From IMG/VR virus record IMGVR_UViG_3300045999_008713, positions 1 to 29,045 of that record: a DNA stretch of 29,045 nucleotides; one strand, given 5' to 3'. A program made the translations under genes and the position numbers. Every line of letters begins with the position of its first letter. The first letter of the stretch is position 1. Below, piece after piece: positions 14,801 to 22,996 of the stretch. The notes under the pieces are model-generated. The model saw only the letters and a list, made by a program, of their open reading frames with translations, was not told the origin of the DNA and did not search any database. The stretch comes from a virus.

Positions 14801-16092
14801 CAAGTCGGAAAACTCTTCCCATCATGGCCGAGTTAGAAACTCGTAGCCAGTTTTTTTGCCCGGCCAAATGGACCGAACTGTATCTATATCTCAATCACGG
14901 TACATCTAACAGTTGCCATCATCCCATTCCACATGTGATACCCAAGGAATCACTGTCTAATCCTGCTGCTTTACACAACACCGATCACAAGTTGACTCAG
15001 CAAAAAATGATGCTGGCTGGACAAAGACCGCCTGAGTGTCACATGTGTTGGCATATTGAGGATATGAATGACACTGTGGTCAGTGATCGAATTCACAAAA
15101 GTCAACAATGGCAAGACTATATTTCCACTCTGCAAATAGATGCAAACTTTGTACCCCCTTTCATAGAATTGGTTTTTGACAATTACTGCAATTTAGCATG
15201 CAGTTACTGCGATGCTGGCCAAAGCTCAACTTGGGCAGCCAAAATACATCAAAGGCCGTTGCACTTGGTTACTGATCACAGACAGTTATATAAAAAAATA
15301 CACATAGCACCTGGGAGTACCAAATCAGAATATTTTGATGCTTGGATGGTCTGGTGGCCCCAGGTCAAAAAACAAATCAAAGTGATCAAGATCAGCGGCG
15401 GCGAGCCGCTGATCAGTAAAAACTTTTGGCAGTTTGCCAAAAAATTTGAACCAAATGATGCGTACCGAGTAGATATCAACTCCAACCTTAGTGTTGATAC
15501 TGCCTTGATAGATCAATTTATTGATGCCACCAGCAATCTGCCCGCCGCTGGTATTGGTGCCAGCATTGATGCAGTGGGCGACCTGGCCCAGTATGTTAGG
15601 CAGGGGCTTGACTATGAACAATTTTTGATCAATGTGGATCGTTGGTGTAAAAGCAATCACACTCAAAATAAATTGTGGTTGCAGAGCACTATGAACATTC
15701 TTAGCATATGGGGTCTTGTTGACAAATTAAATCTTTGCCTAGAACTGCGAAAAAAATATCCCAGCAAAATGGGCACATTGTACACTACAATTGTACGGCA
15801 CCCTGAGTTTCAAAGTGTACTGCTATTGCCGTTGCCAATTAGACAGCAACTCCACAACCAGCTGTGTGATTGGTTAATTGCCAACCAACAACATCTCACG
15901 ACCAAAGAGCGTGACATGGTTGCCCGCACCAGTGCCTATCTAATTTCAAATCCAGATCATCTAAGAGGCTTTGATATACAACAGTTGACTCTTGACTTCA
16001 AGGCATTTTTGCAGTATTATGATCAAACAGCCAAGCAAAGTTACAAACAAATATACCCACACCAGTTCTGTGAATGGGTTGAATCTATATGA
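14788..16092 (+). CDS. Twitch-type radical SAM protein, class A (copy 2)
   Basis: A 434-residue radical SAM protein. CNLACSYC gives Cys134, Cys138 and Cys141, ISGGEPLISKNF is the GGE motif, and GIGASIDAVGD lies in the barrel. The N-terminus has FFCPAKWTE then TSNSCHH, and PPECHMCWHIED matches the SGGCEYC region of copy 1. The ATG at 14788 overlaps the previous gene by 13 nt; an ATG at 14824 (MAELE...) would give a 422-residue protein closer in length to copy 1 and is a good alternative. It is directly linked to a class B copy and overlaps uvsW by 4 nt (ATGA). Confidence 0.83.
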   Translation: MDPLTSRKTLPIMAELETRSQFFCPAKWTELYLYLNHGTSNSCHHPIPHVIPKESLSNPAALHNTDHKLTQQKMMLAGQRPPECHMCWHIEDMNDTVVSDRIHKSQQWQDYISTLQIDANFVPPFIELVFDNYCNLACSYCDAGQSSTWAAKIHQRPLHLVTDHRQLYKKIHIAPGSTKSEYFDAWMVWWPQVKKQIKVIKISGGEPLISKNFWQFAKKFEPNDAYRVDINSNLSVDTALIDQFIDATSNLPAAGIGASIDAVGDLAQYVRQGLDYEQFLINVDRWCKSNHTQNKLWLQSTMNILSIWGLVDKLNLCLELRKKYPSKMGTLYTTIVRHPEFQSVLLLPLPIRQQLHNQLCDWLIANQQHLTTKERDMVARTSAYLISNPDHLRGFDIQQLTLDFKAFLQYYDQTAKQSYKQIYPHQFCEWVESI

Positions 16093-17558
16093 AACAAGCT
16101 ACCATAGTCATACGTGACGAAGTCAATATCAAGATAGAAGGTCTGGATCTTGACATGCGCCGCAGACTGGTCACGGCGTTCAAATATGATGTACCATATG
16201 CTCGCTACTTGCCGGCAGTGCGACTGGGTCGATGGGATGGCAAGGTCAGTTACTTTCAACTGGGTGGATCTACATATACCAACCTGCTGCCTGAAATATT
16301 GCCCTTGCTGGAGCAATACAATTGGGATGTTGAACTAGACGATCAACGTGATTACTCAGTCACATTTGACTTTGAATTGGTAGAAGAAAATCGCTGGGCA
16401 TACAAAACATGGCCCAAAGGACATCCTGCCGCTGGTGAACCTATTATGTTGCGGGACTATCAGGTAGAAATTGTCAACAACTTCTTGCAGAATCCTCAGT
16501 GCATACAAGAAGTGGCCACAGGTGCAGGTAAGACCATAATGACTGCTACCATGAGTGCCTGTGTAGAGCCGTATGGCAGATCAATTGTGATTGTACCCAA
16601 CAAGAGTCTGGTGACACAGACAGAAAAAGACTATCGCAATGTGGGGCTGGATGTGGGCGTTTACTTTGGTGACCGCAAAGAACACGGACATCAGCACACC
16701 ATCTGCACCTGGCAAAGTCTAAATGTTCTGTTGAAGAACACCAAAGCAGGCGTAGGCGAAGCCACCATACAGGACTTCATTGAAGATGTGGTCTGTGTGA
16801 TTGTGGACGAGGTGCACATGGCCAAGGCTGATGCACTGAAAACCTTGCTCACAGGTGTCATGGCCAGAGTGCCAATTCGCTGGGGTTTGACCGGCACCAT
16901 ACCCAAAGAAAAATTTGAAAGCCAGTCCTTGCTGGTTAGTTTGGGTCCTGTGATTGGCAAGTTGAGTGCCAACGAACTGCAACAGCAAGGAGTGTTAGCT
17001 CAGTGCCATGTGAACATTGTGCAACTACAGGATCATGTTGAATACGCCAACTATCAGAGTGAGCTTAAATATCTGCTGGAAGAGTCAGGGCGTCTAGATG
17101 CCATGGCCGAGCTCATAGAGCATGTGAATCAAACTGGCAATACCTTGGTGCTGGTGGATCGTGTGGCAGCAGGCACAGCACTGGTGTCACGACTAGGCGA
17201 CCGTGCTGTGTTTGTATCCGGCGCAACCAAGGCCAAAGATAGACAGGACGAATATGATGAGGTGGCAGAGGCAACAGATAAAATCATTGTGGCCACATAT
17301 GGCGTGGCCGCAGTGGGTATCAACATCCCCCGTATTTTCAATCTTGTGCTTGTTGAACCCGGCAAGAGTTTTGTGCGAGTCATACAAAGCATTGGGCGGG
17401 GAATCCGCAAAGCCGAAGACAAAGACCACGTGCAAATCTGGGACATAACCAGTACCTGCAAATTTGCTCGAAGGCATTTGACCAAACGCAAGGCCTACTA
17501 TCGTGAGGCCAACTATCCTTTTAGTCAGGAAAAATTAGAATGGATGATTCAAAAATAA
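16089..17558 (+). CDS. uvsW: UvsW-like superfamily 2 DNA/RNA helicase
   Basis: A 489-residue helicase (T4 UvsW is about 500 aa). In T4 it unwinds R-loops and branched DNA and moves forks, switching replication from origin-driven to recombination-driven. Seen here: an N-terminal beta domain (to about 110) with LGRWDGKVSYF; Q-like element LRDYQ; motif I ATGAGKT (143-149); motif II DEVH (240-243); motif III-like GLTGT; and motif VI QSIGRGIRKAED. The start overlaps the radical SAM stop and the last 19 nt overlap the next gene. The DEVH box, N-terminal domain and neighbourhood support UvsW over a host helicase. Confidence 0.93.
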   Translation: MKQATIVIRDEVNIKIEGLDLDMRRRLVTAFKYDVPYARYLPAVRLGRWDGKVSYFQLGGSTYTNLLPEILPLLEQYNWDVELDDQRDYSVTFDFELVEENRWAYKTWPKGHPAAGEPIMLRDYQVEIVNNFLQNPQCIQEVATGAGKTIMTATMSACVEPYGRSIVIVPNKSLVTQTEKDYRNVGLDVGVYFGDRKEHGHQHTICTWQSLNVLLKNTKAGVGEATIQDFIEDVVCVIVDEVHMAKADALKTLLTGVMARVPIRWGLTGTIPKEKFESQSLLVSLGPVIGKLSANELQQQGVLAQCHVNIVQLQDHVEYANYQSELKYLLEESGRLDAMAELIEHVNQTGNTLVLVDRVAAGTALVSRLGDRAVFVSGATKAKDRQDEYDEVAEATDKIIVATYGVAAVGINIPRIFNLVLVEPGKSFVRVIQSIGRGIRKAEDKDHVQIWDITSTCKFARRHLTKRKAYYREANYPFSQEKLEWMIQK

Positions 17559-18247
17559 AAATTGCTGTGTGTGGCGATAGTTTCTGTGCAGCCAGCAATG
17601 TCGATCTGGCCAAAACTGGTACAGGTCCTCGAGCTCACTTCAGTCACATACTGGAAGATCAGTATGGATACGAAGTGTTACATTTGGCGCACGGTGGTTT
17701 CAGCAACACTGGTATCATGTTTCAAATTCAACATGCAGTGCAATCCAACGTTGATGCAGTGGTCTACAACAAAACTTGGGCCAATAGAGTTGAAATCGTG
17801 CTCAGAGATAATCGTTTTCGTCCTGAAGCAGGCCTTAAAAATTTTGTTTACTTTGACTTAGGCATGCCATCAACTGGACAACCTTTTGTTGGTGACAAAA
17901 ACTCGCCAATTTTTTCCACGGTCTGGCAAGGCCTGGAAGAAAATACCCTGTTGAAACACAGAGAAGAACAGTTGTTGGCCGTGAATTTATATCTCAAACA
18001 TCTGTTCGATTACAATTTACAAAACACTATCGACACATGGTTATTTGAATACTGGTATCGGATCATGTTAGATAACCAAATATTGCCGCTGTGTTTTAAC
18101 GATGCAGATGTAGGCAAAGTGGCTTATGACTTTTCAGAAAAAGATCGCAACTATGACACACCGTTTCACACTGATCGAGCCACTCAAGAAACTGTGGCCG
18201 CCAACATACATGTCAAAATTCAAAAACATCTTGACAGTTTGAAATAA
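17540..18247 (+). CDS. SGNH/GDSL-like hydrolase-fold protein
   Basis: A 235-residue protein. CGDSFCA near the N-terminus (Ser14) matches block I of SGNH hydrolases, HGGFSNTG is a plausible glycine block, and DTPFHTD near the C-terminus (Asp206, His210) is a candidate Asp/His pair, although the usual spacing is DxxH, not DxxxH. These enzymes de-esterify sugars or lipids; in a phage with a glycan island, acetyl-sugar or cell-envelope deacylation would be natural, but this is inference. The start overlaps uvsW by 19 nt. A sigma70 -35 box lies in its last codons, so the next gene is transcribed separately as well. Confidence 0.6.
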   Translation: MDDSKIKIAVCGDSFCAASNVDLAKTGTGPRAHFSHILEDQYGYEVLHLAHGGFSNTGIMFQIQHAVQSNVDAVVYNKTWANRVEIVLRDNRFRPEAGLKNFVYFDLGMPSTGQPFVGDKNSPIFSTVWQGLEENTLLKHREEQLLAVNLYLKHLFDYNLQNTIDTWLFEYWYRIMLDNQILPLCFNDADVGKVAYDFSEKDRNYDTPFHTDRATQETVAANIHVKIQKHLDSLK

Positions 18248-18259
18248 ACCATCTATACT
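18231..18259 (+). promoter_or_regulatory. Consensus sigma70 promoter, leaderless start
   Basis: -35 TTGACA (perfect consensus) at 18231-18236 inside the end of the previous gene, a 17-nt spacer, -10 TATACT at 18254-18259, then exactly 6 nt to the ATG at 18266. Confidence 0.8.
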
Positions 18260-18265
18260 TGCACT

Positions 18266-18766
18266 ATGAGAATATTGACATTAGACAACACTCACTATGA
18301 TCTAGATCATTTGCCCGAAGAAATCGACGATTTACGATTTGCCATACTAGACAACAGCAATCCAGCAGATCCAGATTATCATTTTATTCCTTTGATTTTT
18401 TTAGAAAGCTTTAACGCACCTGCCCTGGTACTGCGAATAGGCACCACTACCATAAAAATGCCCATGGATTGGCAAGTGCTGATTGGCGAACCCGACGTTG
18501 GTGACTTAGAAGTGTTGCCCTTGACATCCATCAATGATCGTGGATTTCGAGTTTTTCAATTCAATCCATTGACCAGTTATCGCCCCAGCTTTCCTGACAT
18601 TGAAATTTTAGATGTGTATCATGAAGTGTCGTGGTATGCGCCCAAGCTGAAAAATGGACAGATGCTGGCTGTGCCCATCAACAATGATCCAGAACCAGAC
18701 TGTGTGTATTTTGTCAAAGATGTCAGCCGCAACTGTGAGATTGTCAACTACAATAAAGCCTGGTAA
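18266..18766 (+). CDS. Conserved phage protein of unknown function (166 aa)
   Basis: A soluble, slightly acidic 166-residue protein with no recognised fold. Distinct stretches are LPEEIDDLRFAILDNSNPAD, HFIPLIFLESFNAP, MPMDWQVLIGEP, EVLPLTSINDRGF and CVYFVKDVSRNCE. I recall closely similar proteins in T4-like cyanophages near replication genes but can assign no activity. It begins six nt after a -10 box with a perfect -35 upstream, so it is probably expressed early and leaderlessly. The stop overlaps the next small gene by 1 nt (TAATG), so the next gene is translationally coupled. Confidence 0.8.
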   Translation: MRILTLDNTHYDLDHLPEEIDDLRFAILDNSNPADPDYHFIPLIFLESFNAPALVLRIGTTTIKMPMDWQVLIGEPDVGDLEVLPLTSINDRGFRVFQFNPLTSYRPSFPDIEILDVYHEVSWYAPKLKNGQMLAVPINNDPEPDCVYFVKDVSRNCEIVNYNKAW

Positions 18767-18909
18767 TGTATACTGAACCACAAGTTTTTGAAATGATCAA
18801 TCGACTGGTGCGTATCTATCTAGAAAGCTATCCCGATGATCAGGATGGACTAGAAAGATTTTTGCGTTGGGCCCACAGTCAGTATGGATATAGCTATGGG
18901 CAGTCTTAA
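18766..18909 (+). CDS. Short 47-aa protein, translationally coupled
   Basis: An open frame of 47 codons starting at the ATG that overlaps the preceding stop (TAATG), ending with TAA at 18909. The product MYTEPQVFEMINRLVRIYLE continues into an amphipathic, aromatic-rich tail (RFLRWAHSQYGYSYG). It fills what would be a 117-nt gap in an otherwise gapless operon, and overlaps the following gene by 26 nt in another frame. Charged/hydrophobic alternation suggests a folded helical miniprotein. Function unknown; supported by position and coupling only. Confidence 0.55.
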   Translation: MYTEPQVFEMINRLVRIYLESYPDDQDGLERFLRWAHSQYGYSYGQS

Positions 18910-19144
18910 ACCAGGTGCCACATACATTTACGAACGTGCCAATGGTCGTATCTATGCCAGAGAGTTTGGATCCACCCAGAGACAAATTGTGGGTTATGAC
19001 AGTCAAGTGCAAGAGACCAGAGAGCGCAGATACTACATGAACCATATCAACCATGTGCTGTTGATGTGCGAATCAGATCCGGCCATGCGCGAGTTGCTGG
19101 AACAACTGTTTGTGCTGTATAATCTAAAGAAAACTCATGAGTGA
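18884..19144 (+). CDS. Small conserved phage protein (86 aa)
   Basis: A protein of 86 residues from 18884, or 82 from the alternative ATG at 18896 (MGSLKPGATYIYER). The central TYIYERANGRIYAREFG and RQIVGYDSQ look like a small beta sheet, followed by a helix-rich tail ending LLEQLFVLYNLKKTHE. Similar short proteins beginning LKPxxxYIYER occur in T4-like phages; no function is known to me. It overlaps the 47-aa gene and the next gene by 8 nt, making a chain of coupled genes from 18266 to 20260. Confidence 0.7.
   Translation: MDIAMGSLKPGATYIYERANGRIYAREFGSTQRQIVGYDSQVQETRERRYYMNHINHVLLMCESDPAMRELLEQLFVLYNLKKTHE
19094..19123 (+). promoter_or_regulatory. Possible internal sigma70 promoter
   Basis: TTGCTG at 19094-19099, an 18-nt spacer and a perfect TATAAT at 19118-19123, all inside the preceding coding frame, with the ATG at 19137 13 nt beyond. 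The -35 is only partly consensus and the site could be coincidental. Confidence 0.35.
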
Positions 19145-19589
19145 TCAACTGAACATTGGGAACGAAATGCGTATGTTTGATCGCAAGGTCAGAACATTCT
19201 ACGACGATCTTACCGAAGAAGAACGCAAAAAATTCAGCCCCTATCTCATGATAAGGTGGGGTTCGTCGGTGGAAGGCAGTAGGGACTTGCAAGAGTTTTA
19301 TGTGATTGCCACCAACCAGCTATTGAACAAACACTTCTTTGATATCAACACTGCTCGACACAAAAAACTACAGTGGTTGCTGGCAACCACTGTGAGTCCG
19401 GATATGGGCACTCACCGCCATACTTGGATCGCCACAAAGAAAAAAGAAAATGCATCAGGTGAAAAACGCAAAGCACTGCAACAACTGTTCCCTCATTACA
19501 AAGATGATGAAATTGAAGTCATGATGAACATTGTGACTCAAAAAGAAATCAATGAGTATAGAAAAAATCTTGGCGAAGATGTCAAATGA
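19137..19589 (+). CDS. 62: gp62-like sliding-clamp-loader small subunit (probable)
   Basis: A 150-residue protein. An N-terminal helical part (MFDRKVRTFYDDLTEEERKK) leads into SPYLMIRWGSS, DLQEFYVIATNQLLNKHFF, KKLQWLLATTVSPD, THRHTWIATKKK, a Lys-rich helix and a C-terminal LFPHYKDDEIEVMM. This order resembles the gp62 subunits of T4-like phages, where an S/D-rich entry is followed by YANxxN, a KLQYDFLxNxxR helix, K/R-F-x-KW and a closing Y-x-x-S/K-x-x-A series. gp62 joins gp44 to load clamp gp45. The alignment is by eye; no gp44 or gp45 lies in the window. Confidence 0.6.
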   Translation: MSDQLNIGNEMRMFDRKVRTFYDDLTEEERKKFSPYLMIRWGSSVEGSRDLQEFYVIATNQLLNKHFFDINTARHKKLQWLLATTVSPDMGTHRHTWIATKKKENASGEKRKALQQLFPHYKDDEIEVMMNIVTQKEINEYRKNLGEDVK

Positions 19590-20260
19590 ACCATCAGTGT
19601 CAGTACTGCAAAAAAACATTCGTCAAAGAAACGTCAATTGCAGTTCACATGTGCGAGCCCAAACGTCGACGGCAAGAGCGCAGTGAACGCGGTGTAGAAC
19701 TGGGATTTAGGGCTTACATTAGATTCTATGAGATTACTCAAGGGTCGGCTCGACTCAAAACATTTGACGACTTTGCTGACTCTGCATACTATCGTGCATT
19801 TGTGAAATTTGGAAGATACTGTGTGGATACCAGGGTGATCAATCCACAACAGTTTCTTGAATGGTTGTTGAAACACAACAAAAAAATTGATCATTGGGCG
19901 TCAGATCAAATCTACACTGAATATCTGCTGACCTACTTGCCATTGGAAAATGTAGCTGACGCCTTGGCACGTGGCGTAGAATTCAGCATGGACTGGGCGG
20001 AAAAACACAGTGCTCAATCACATCATTGTTTGAGATATGGTAGTGTTCCTGCACTGTGCTATGCTATCACAGCAGGCCGCATCTCGCCCTGGATCATTTA
20101 TAACTGTGAATCGGGACAGCAATTTTTAAACTCATTGACATCTGACCAAGTTGCAATGATTTGGTCTTACATAGACAGTGATGTGTGGCAAAAGAAGTTT
20201 GCAGACTATCCTGCAGATCAGGCCTACGCACAGGAAATTTTGACCAAGGCAGGTTGGTAA
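19586..20260 (+). CDS. Zinc-finger phage protein (C2HC type)
   Basis: A 224-residue protein. The N-terminus CQYCKKTF...VHMC places Cys5, Cys8, His21 and Cys23 as a small zinc site, followed by a very basic stretch EPKRRRQERSER, then a long helical domain (LKTFDDFADSAYYRAFVKFG, FLEWLLKHNKKIDHW, YLLTYLPLENVADALARG). Such a finger plus basic linker suggests nucleic acid binding. I recognise it as a repeated hypothetical in T4-like phages, not as a named protein. It overlaps the gp62-like gene by 4 nt, in the position where T4 has regA, but it does not look like RegA. Confidence 0.7.
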   Translation: MNHQCQYCKKTFVKETSIAVHMCEPKRRRQERSERGVELGFRAYIRFYEITQGSARLKTFDDFADSAYYRAFVKFGRYCVDTRVINPQQFLEWLLKHNKKIDHWASDQIYTEYLLTYLPLENVADALARGVEFSMDWAEKHSAQSHHCLRYGSVPALCYAITAGRISPWIIYNCESGQQFLNSLTSDQVAMIWSYIDSDVWQKKFADYPADQAYAQEILTKAGW

Positions 20261-20261
20261 C

Positions 20262-20630
20262 ATGATGACCATTGCACTGTTGACGCTGGTGTTTTTGAAC
20301 ATTAAGCATTGGTATGTGGATTTTGTAGATCAAGATCCGCAAGAGATTGCTCACAAAGGCCAGTATGGACATTGGTTGGGCATCCGACACAGTGTCAAAC
20401 ATGGTATTGGCACAGCAGTAGCTGTGGCTCTGACCTTGGGCCCAGACATGTGGTTGGTCAGTGTGATGTTGGGCATGTTTGAAAGTGTGATTCACTATCA
20501 CATTGACTGGGCCAAAATGAACTGGGGACAGCGTGATACCCGCCACCCCAGTTTCTGGGCTCATCTTGGATTGGACCAGATGGCACACCATTTGACTTAC
20601 GTGGGCATCGTTGCTATAATTGTGCTATGA
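20262..20630 (+). CDS. DUF3307-like membrane protein
   Basis: A 122-residue protein. Hydrophobic helices are at the start (IALLTLVFLNI), in the middle (GIGTAVAVALTLGPDMWLVSVMLG) and at the end (YVGIVAIIVL). HWYVDFVDQ, KGQYGHWLGIRHSVKHG, HYHIDWAKMNWGQRD and LGLDQMAHHL are the His/Asp signature of DUF3307 membrane proteins, where pairs of HxxxD-like motifs line the membrane face. The biochemical role is not known. The ATG at 20262 (a second at 20265) follows the upstream stop by 1 nt. The -35 of the next promoter is inside its last codons. Confidence 0.75.
   Translation: MMTIALLTLVFLNIKHWYVDFVDQDPQEIAHKGQYGHWLGIRHSVKHGIGTAVAVALTLGPDMWLVSVMLGMFESVIHYHIDWAKMNWGQRDTRHPSFWAHLGLDQMAHHLTYVGIVAIIVL
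20592..20620 (+). promoter_or_regulatory. Sigma70 promoter, leaderless start
   Basis: -35 TTGACT at 20592-20597, a 17-nt spacer, perfect -10 TATAAT at 20615-20620, then 6 nt (TGTGCT) and ATG at 20627. It lies wholly in the end of the preceding coding sequence. Confidence 0.8.
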
Positions 20631-20992
20631 TCAAATCTATTTTGCAATCAGGAAGGTATCTCACAGTGACTGGCAACGGTACCTATCCTTACATCAGCAA
20701 TAACGGCAACAGTCTGGGCACAGGCAATATGCGATTCAACACTCAAACTCAAAACGTCGAAGTCTATGATGGTAACCAATGGATCACGTGTAGCACTGGT
20801 TCTGTGTCAGTGGGTCTCAACGGCGCTGCTGAGTCGCTGTTGGACTGGGCTCGCATCAAGCGAGATGAAGAATCACGCATTGTGGCCTTGGCTGCCAAGC
20901 ATCCCACAGTGGCCGATGCTCTTGATGCAGTAAAGAAAGCACAAGAACAATTACAAATAGCAACCATACTGTGTGAGACCAATGAGCGCTGA
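20627..20992 (+). CDS. Conserved protein with virion-like N-domain and helical tail
   Basis: A 121-residue protein. The N-terminal half (GRYLTVTGNGTYPYIS, GTGNMRFNTQTQNVEVYDGNQW) is the beta-rich MRFNxxTQNxEVYDGxxW element common in phage fibre and neck-type proteins. After about residue 65 is a charged helical tail (LLDWARIKRDEESRIVALAA, ADALDAVKKAQEQLQIATIL), probably a coiled coil. It may be a small structural or morphogenesis protein, or may simply reuse the module. It has its own sigma70 promoter, odd for a late structural gene. It overlaps the next gene by 11 nt. Confidence 0.6.
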   Translation: MIKSILQSGRYLTVTGNGTYPYISNNGNSLGTGNMRFNTQTQNVEVYDGNQWITCSTGSVSVGLNGAAESLLDWARIKRDEESRIVALAAKHPTVADALDAVKKAQEQLQIATILCETNER

Positions 20993-21551
20993 CATTGACA
21001 TTGATGTACCCAACAGAGATGCTGTGTTACAACTCATACAGCATGTGCCAGCACGTCTTGGCAACGGACGCAGGCACAATTCTGGCGTGTATGTCACTGA
21101 AATTCCCAGAGACATTGTGAATGGCTGTGCAGCCATAGATCATGAAGCAGCTGAAGCCAGGGGCTACTTCAAGATTGACTTGCTGAATATGACTGTGTAT
21201 CAGTTGATACGTGATCCTGCGCACTATGATCAACTGCTGGCACAGGAGCCTGTTTGGTCAAGACTGTGGCTGGATCCTGAGTGGGCCCGGCAGCTGGTGC
21301 ACGTTGGAAACTATACTGATTTGTTGGCCATAATGAAGCCAGATTCAATTCCCAGAATGGCTGCTTTTATATCTATTATTCGCCCAGGCAAGGCACATTT
21401 ACAACGCAAACCCTGGGCCGAAGTTTTTGCATCAGTGTGGGATGGCAATGACACTAGAGGTTACACGTTCAAAAAGTCACATGCTGTGAGCTATGCTGCT
21501 CTGGTAGCGCTGCACATGAACTTAATCCATGCGCCTGACCAAGGTAATTGA
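20982..21551 (+). CDS. Miniature DnaE/PolC-like polymerase core protein
   Basis: A 189-residue protein related to bacterial DNA polymerase III alpha. ADIDIDVPNRD (residues 3-13) corresponds to the PDIDxDF catalytic motif, HNSGV (32-36) to the HAAGV element, GYFKIDLLNM (61-70) to the KFDFLGL third-aspartate motif, IIRPGK (132-137) to the RPGP motif, and YTFKKSHAVSYAAL (161-174) to the FNKSHA segment. All three catalytic Asp positions are kept, yet E. coli DnaE is about 1160 residues and spaces D403 and D555 some 150 apart; here it is 58-60. It lacks PHP, the GSAAGSLV motif, beta-binding and OB parts. The ATG at 20982 is chosen over the in-frame GTG at 20973. It could be a regulator, a decoy, or a minimal nucleotidyltransferase. 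Confidence 0.75.
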   Translation: MSADIDIDVPNRDAVLQLIQHVPARLGNGRRHNSGVYVTEIPRDIVNGCAAIDHEAAEARGYFKIDLLNMTVYQLIRDPAHYDQLLAQEPVWSRLWLDPEWARQLVHVGNYTDLLAIMKPDSIPRMAAFISIIRPGKAHLQRKPWAEVFASVWDGNDTRGYTFKKSHAVSYAALVALHMNLIHAPDQGN

Positions 21552-21899
21552 TTTTCTTTTGCTTTTTTTCTTGGCAATGTCCTGCAGGCTGCACACTGGG
21601 CCGTGCAAAATTTCCAAATCTTTGTTGCTGAACGTTCGCAGGGTAAATCTAAATCTATCCCAATCGCTGCGCAAAAAAATGTTGATGGGTATAGATCTGT
21701 TGCTTTCCCACCACCATTGACTGGCCAGTTCTAAAAACAATACTTTTTCTTGTTGGTCTATCACAGAACCAAAATCATAGATTGTGGTCACAGTGTCATC
21801 TTTGTTTTGGATCACCCCTACATATTCAGCGTTGGCATAGCTGCACAATGTAATAAAGGGATATTTTTCAGCCAGTTTATCAAAGATTGTATTGCCCAT
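21522..21899 (-). CDS. Conserved antisense-oriented phage protein (125 aa)
   Basis: A 125-residue soluble protein of unknown function on the minus strand among plus genes. Recognisable stretches are IYDFGSVIDQQEKVLFLELA, WWWESNRSIPINIFL, GPVCSLQDIAKKKSKRK and a final SITLVRR. I recall this combination (WWWESNR, GPV, basic linker, LVR) as a recurrent conserved protein in T4-like phages without assigned role. It overlaps the end of the mini-DnaE gene by 30 nt tail to tail. Its start faces the virion-protein promoter. No strong promoter of its own was found; TTGAGT, 17 nt, AACAAT on the minus strand is weak. Confidence 0.65.
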   Translation of the reverse strand: MGNTIFDKLAEKYPFITLCSYANAEYVGVIQNKDDTVTTIYDFGSVIDQQEKVLFLELASQWWWESNRSIPINIFLRSDWDRFRFTLRTFSNKDLEILHGPVCSLQDIAKKKSKRKSITLVRRMD

Positions 21900-21904
21900 A
21901 AATA
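21897..21904 (+). promoter_or_regulatory. T4-late-like promoter CATAAATA before virion protein
   Basis: CATAAATA differs from the T4 late octamer TATAAATA at one base. The predicted +1 is about 21910, giving a 13-nt leader to the ATG at 21923. It precedes the only clearly virion-like gene in the window, as expected for a late promoter. Confidence 0.6.
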
Positions 21905-21922
21905 TTGTTATTCGAGAATCCT

Positions 21923-22996
21923 ATGTACTCAACTACCGTTTACTTATACCAACAGATAACCAAAGTTTTGTTAGTTGACACCAGCGGTGGGTATTTTCAA
22001 GCGAGGTATGATCCAGTGTATGCAAAATCTCTAACCATCAACAAAGGTGTAGACAACGTACTGTTGTTTGAATTTATAAATCAAGAACAAAAGCCAGTGA
22101 ACATCACTGGATCCACTTTTGTGTTTAGACTGATGAATCAAACTGGTGATAAACTGTTGTTGGAAAAACCCATGACCAGTCTAAGCAATGCATTGGGCAG
22201 AGTAAAAGTAGTGTTGGATACCAATGACACCATTAATTTGGTAGCACAACCAGCCAGCTATTCTATTCAGCGAACATCTGGAGACTATGTTCAGGCTGTG
22301 TACGTGGATGCCAACAGTCAGGCTCGAGCTGACGCCAATGTGGTGGACAGTGTTTTGCCACAGTTTATACCCAGCAAAGCCTTGACCATTCCTACCATCT
22401 ACGGTAAAGCACAGCAGATTGTGCCTGGGCCCACCAATTGGCCTGATTGGGCATTGTATCCTCAACCTGTGAACACCACACAGTTGACTGAATTTTACAG
22501 CAGTTTTATTGATACTTCACAACAGAGTCTTACCACAGTCAAAATGGACCTAGACCATTTCACCGGCACTGTTAAATTTCAAGCAGCACAAGACTATGAA
22601 TCTGTATGGTACAACGTCACACCCAGCTATGATTTTCTTGATGAAACCAGCTCACAGTACTTCAACATAGAAGGTTTTCATCCTCTAATTAGAGCAGCTT
22701 TCAACAACAGTCAAGGGTTCGGTGCACAGGCCACAGCTCAAGTCAGCGAAGACGGTGTGGTCACTGGTATTTCAATTACCAATTCTGGGCAGGGGTATGT
22801 GGCCGCACCCAAAGTTCAAATCCTGGGCAATGGTAGTGGTGCCGAAGCTGTGGCCACTATTGGTGCTGATGGCAGTGTGTCAACCATTACATTGACCAAT
22901 GGCGGATCAGGCTATTTGCCAATTCAATATCAAGGCACACAACAAGCCACTGTTTTGATAACCACAGGTACAATCACCAACCTCCAATATCGTTGA
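21923..22996 (+). CDS. Virion/baseplate-type structural protein with BppU-like N-domain and C-terminal repeats
   Basis: A 357-residue protein. Residues about 30-100 (SLTINKGVDNVLLFEFINQE, ITGSTFVFRL, LEKP) resemble the phage baseplate-upper-protein (BppU) immunoglobulin-like N-domain. The middle is beta-rich with WPDWALYPQPVN. From about residue 267 to 345 are two related units ending in NSGQGYVAAP and NGGSGYLPIQ, each with ATAxVxxDGxV and ITN/LTN, typical of fibre and adhesin stalks. No signal peptide or enzyme motif is seen. The ATG at 21923 is preferred to the in-frame TTG at 21905. It follows a T4-late-like promoter; a primase promoter overlaps its last codons. Confidence 0.7.
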   Translation: MYSTTVYLYQQITKVLLVDTSGGYFQARYDPVYAKSLTINKGVDNVLLFEFINQEQKPVNITGSTFVFRLMNQTGDKLLLEKPMTSLSNALGRVKVVLDTNDTINLVAQPASYSIQRTSGDYVQAVYVDANSQARADANVVDSVLPQFIPSKALTIPTIYGKAQQIVPGPTNWPDWALYPQPVNTTQLTEFYSSFIDTSQQSLTTVKMDLDHFTGTVKFQAAQDYESVWYNVTPSYDFLDETSSQYFNIEGFHPLIRAAFNNSQGFGAQATAQVSEDGVVTGISITNSGQGYVAAPKVQILGNGSGAEAVATIGADGSVSTITLTNGGSGYLPIQYQGTQQATVLITTGTITNLQYR

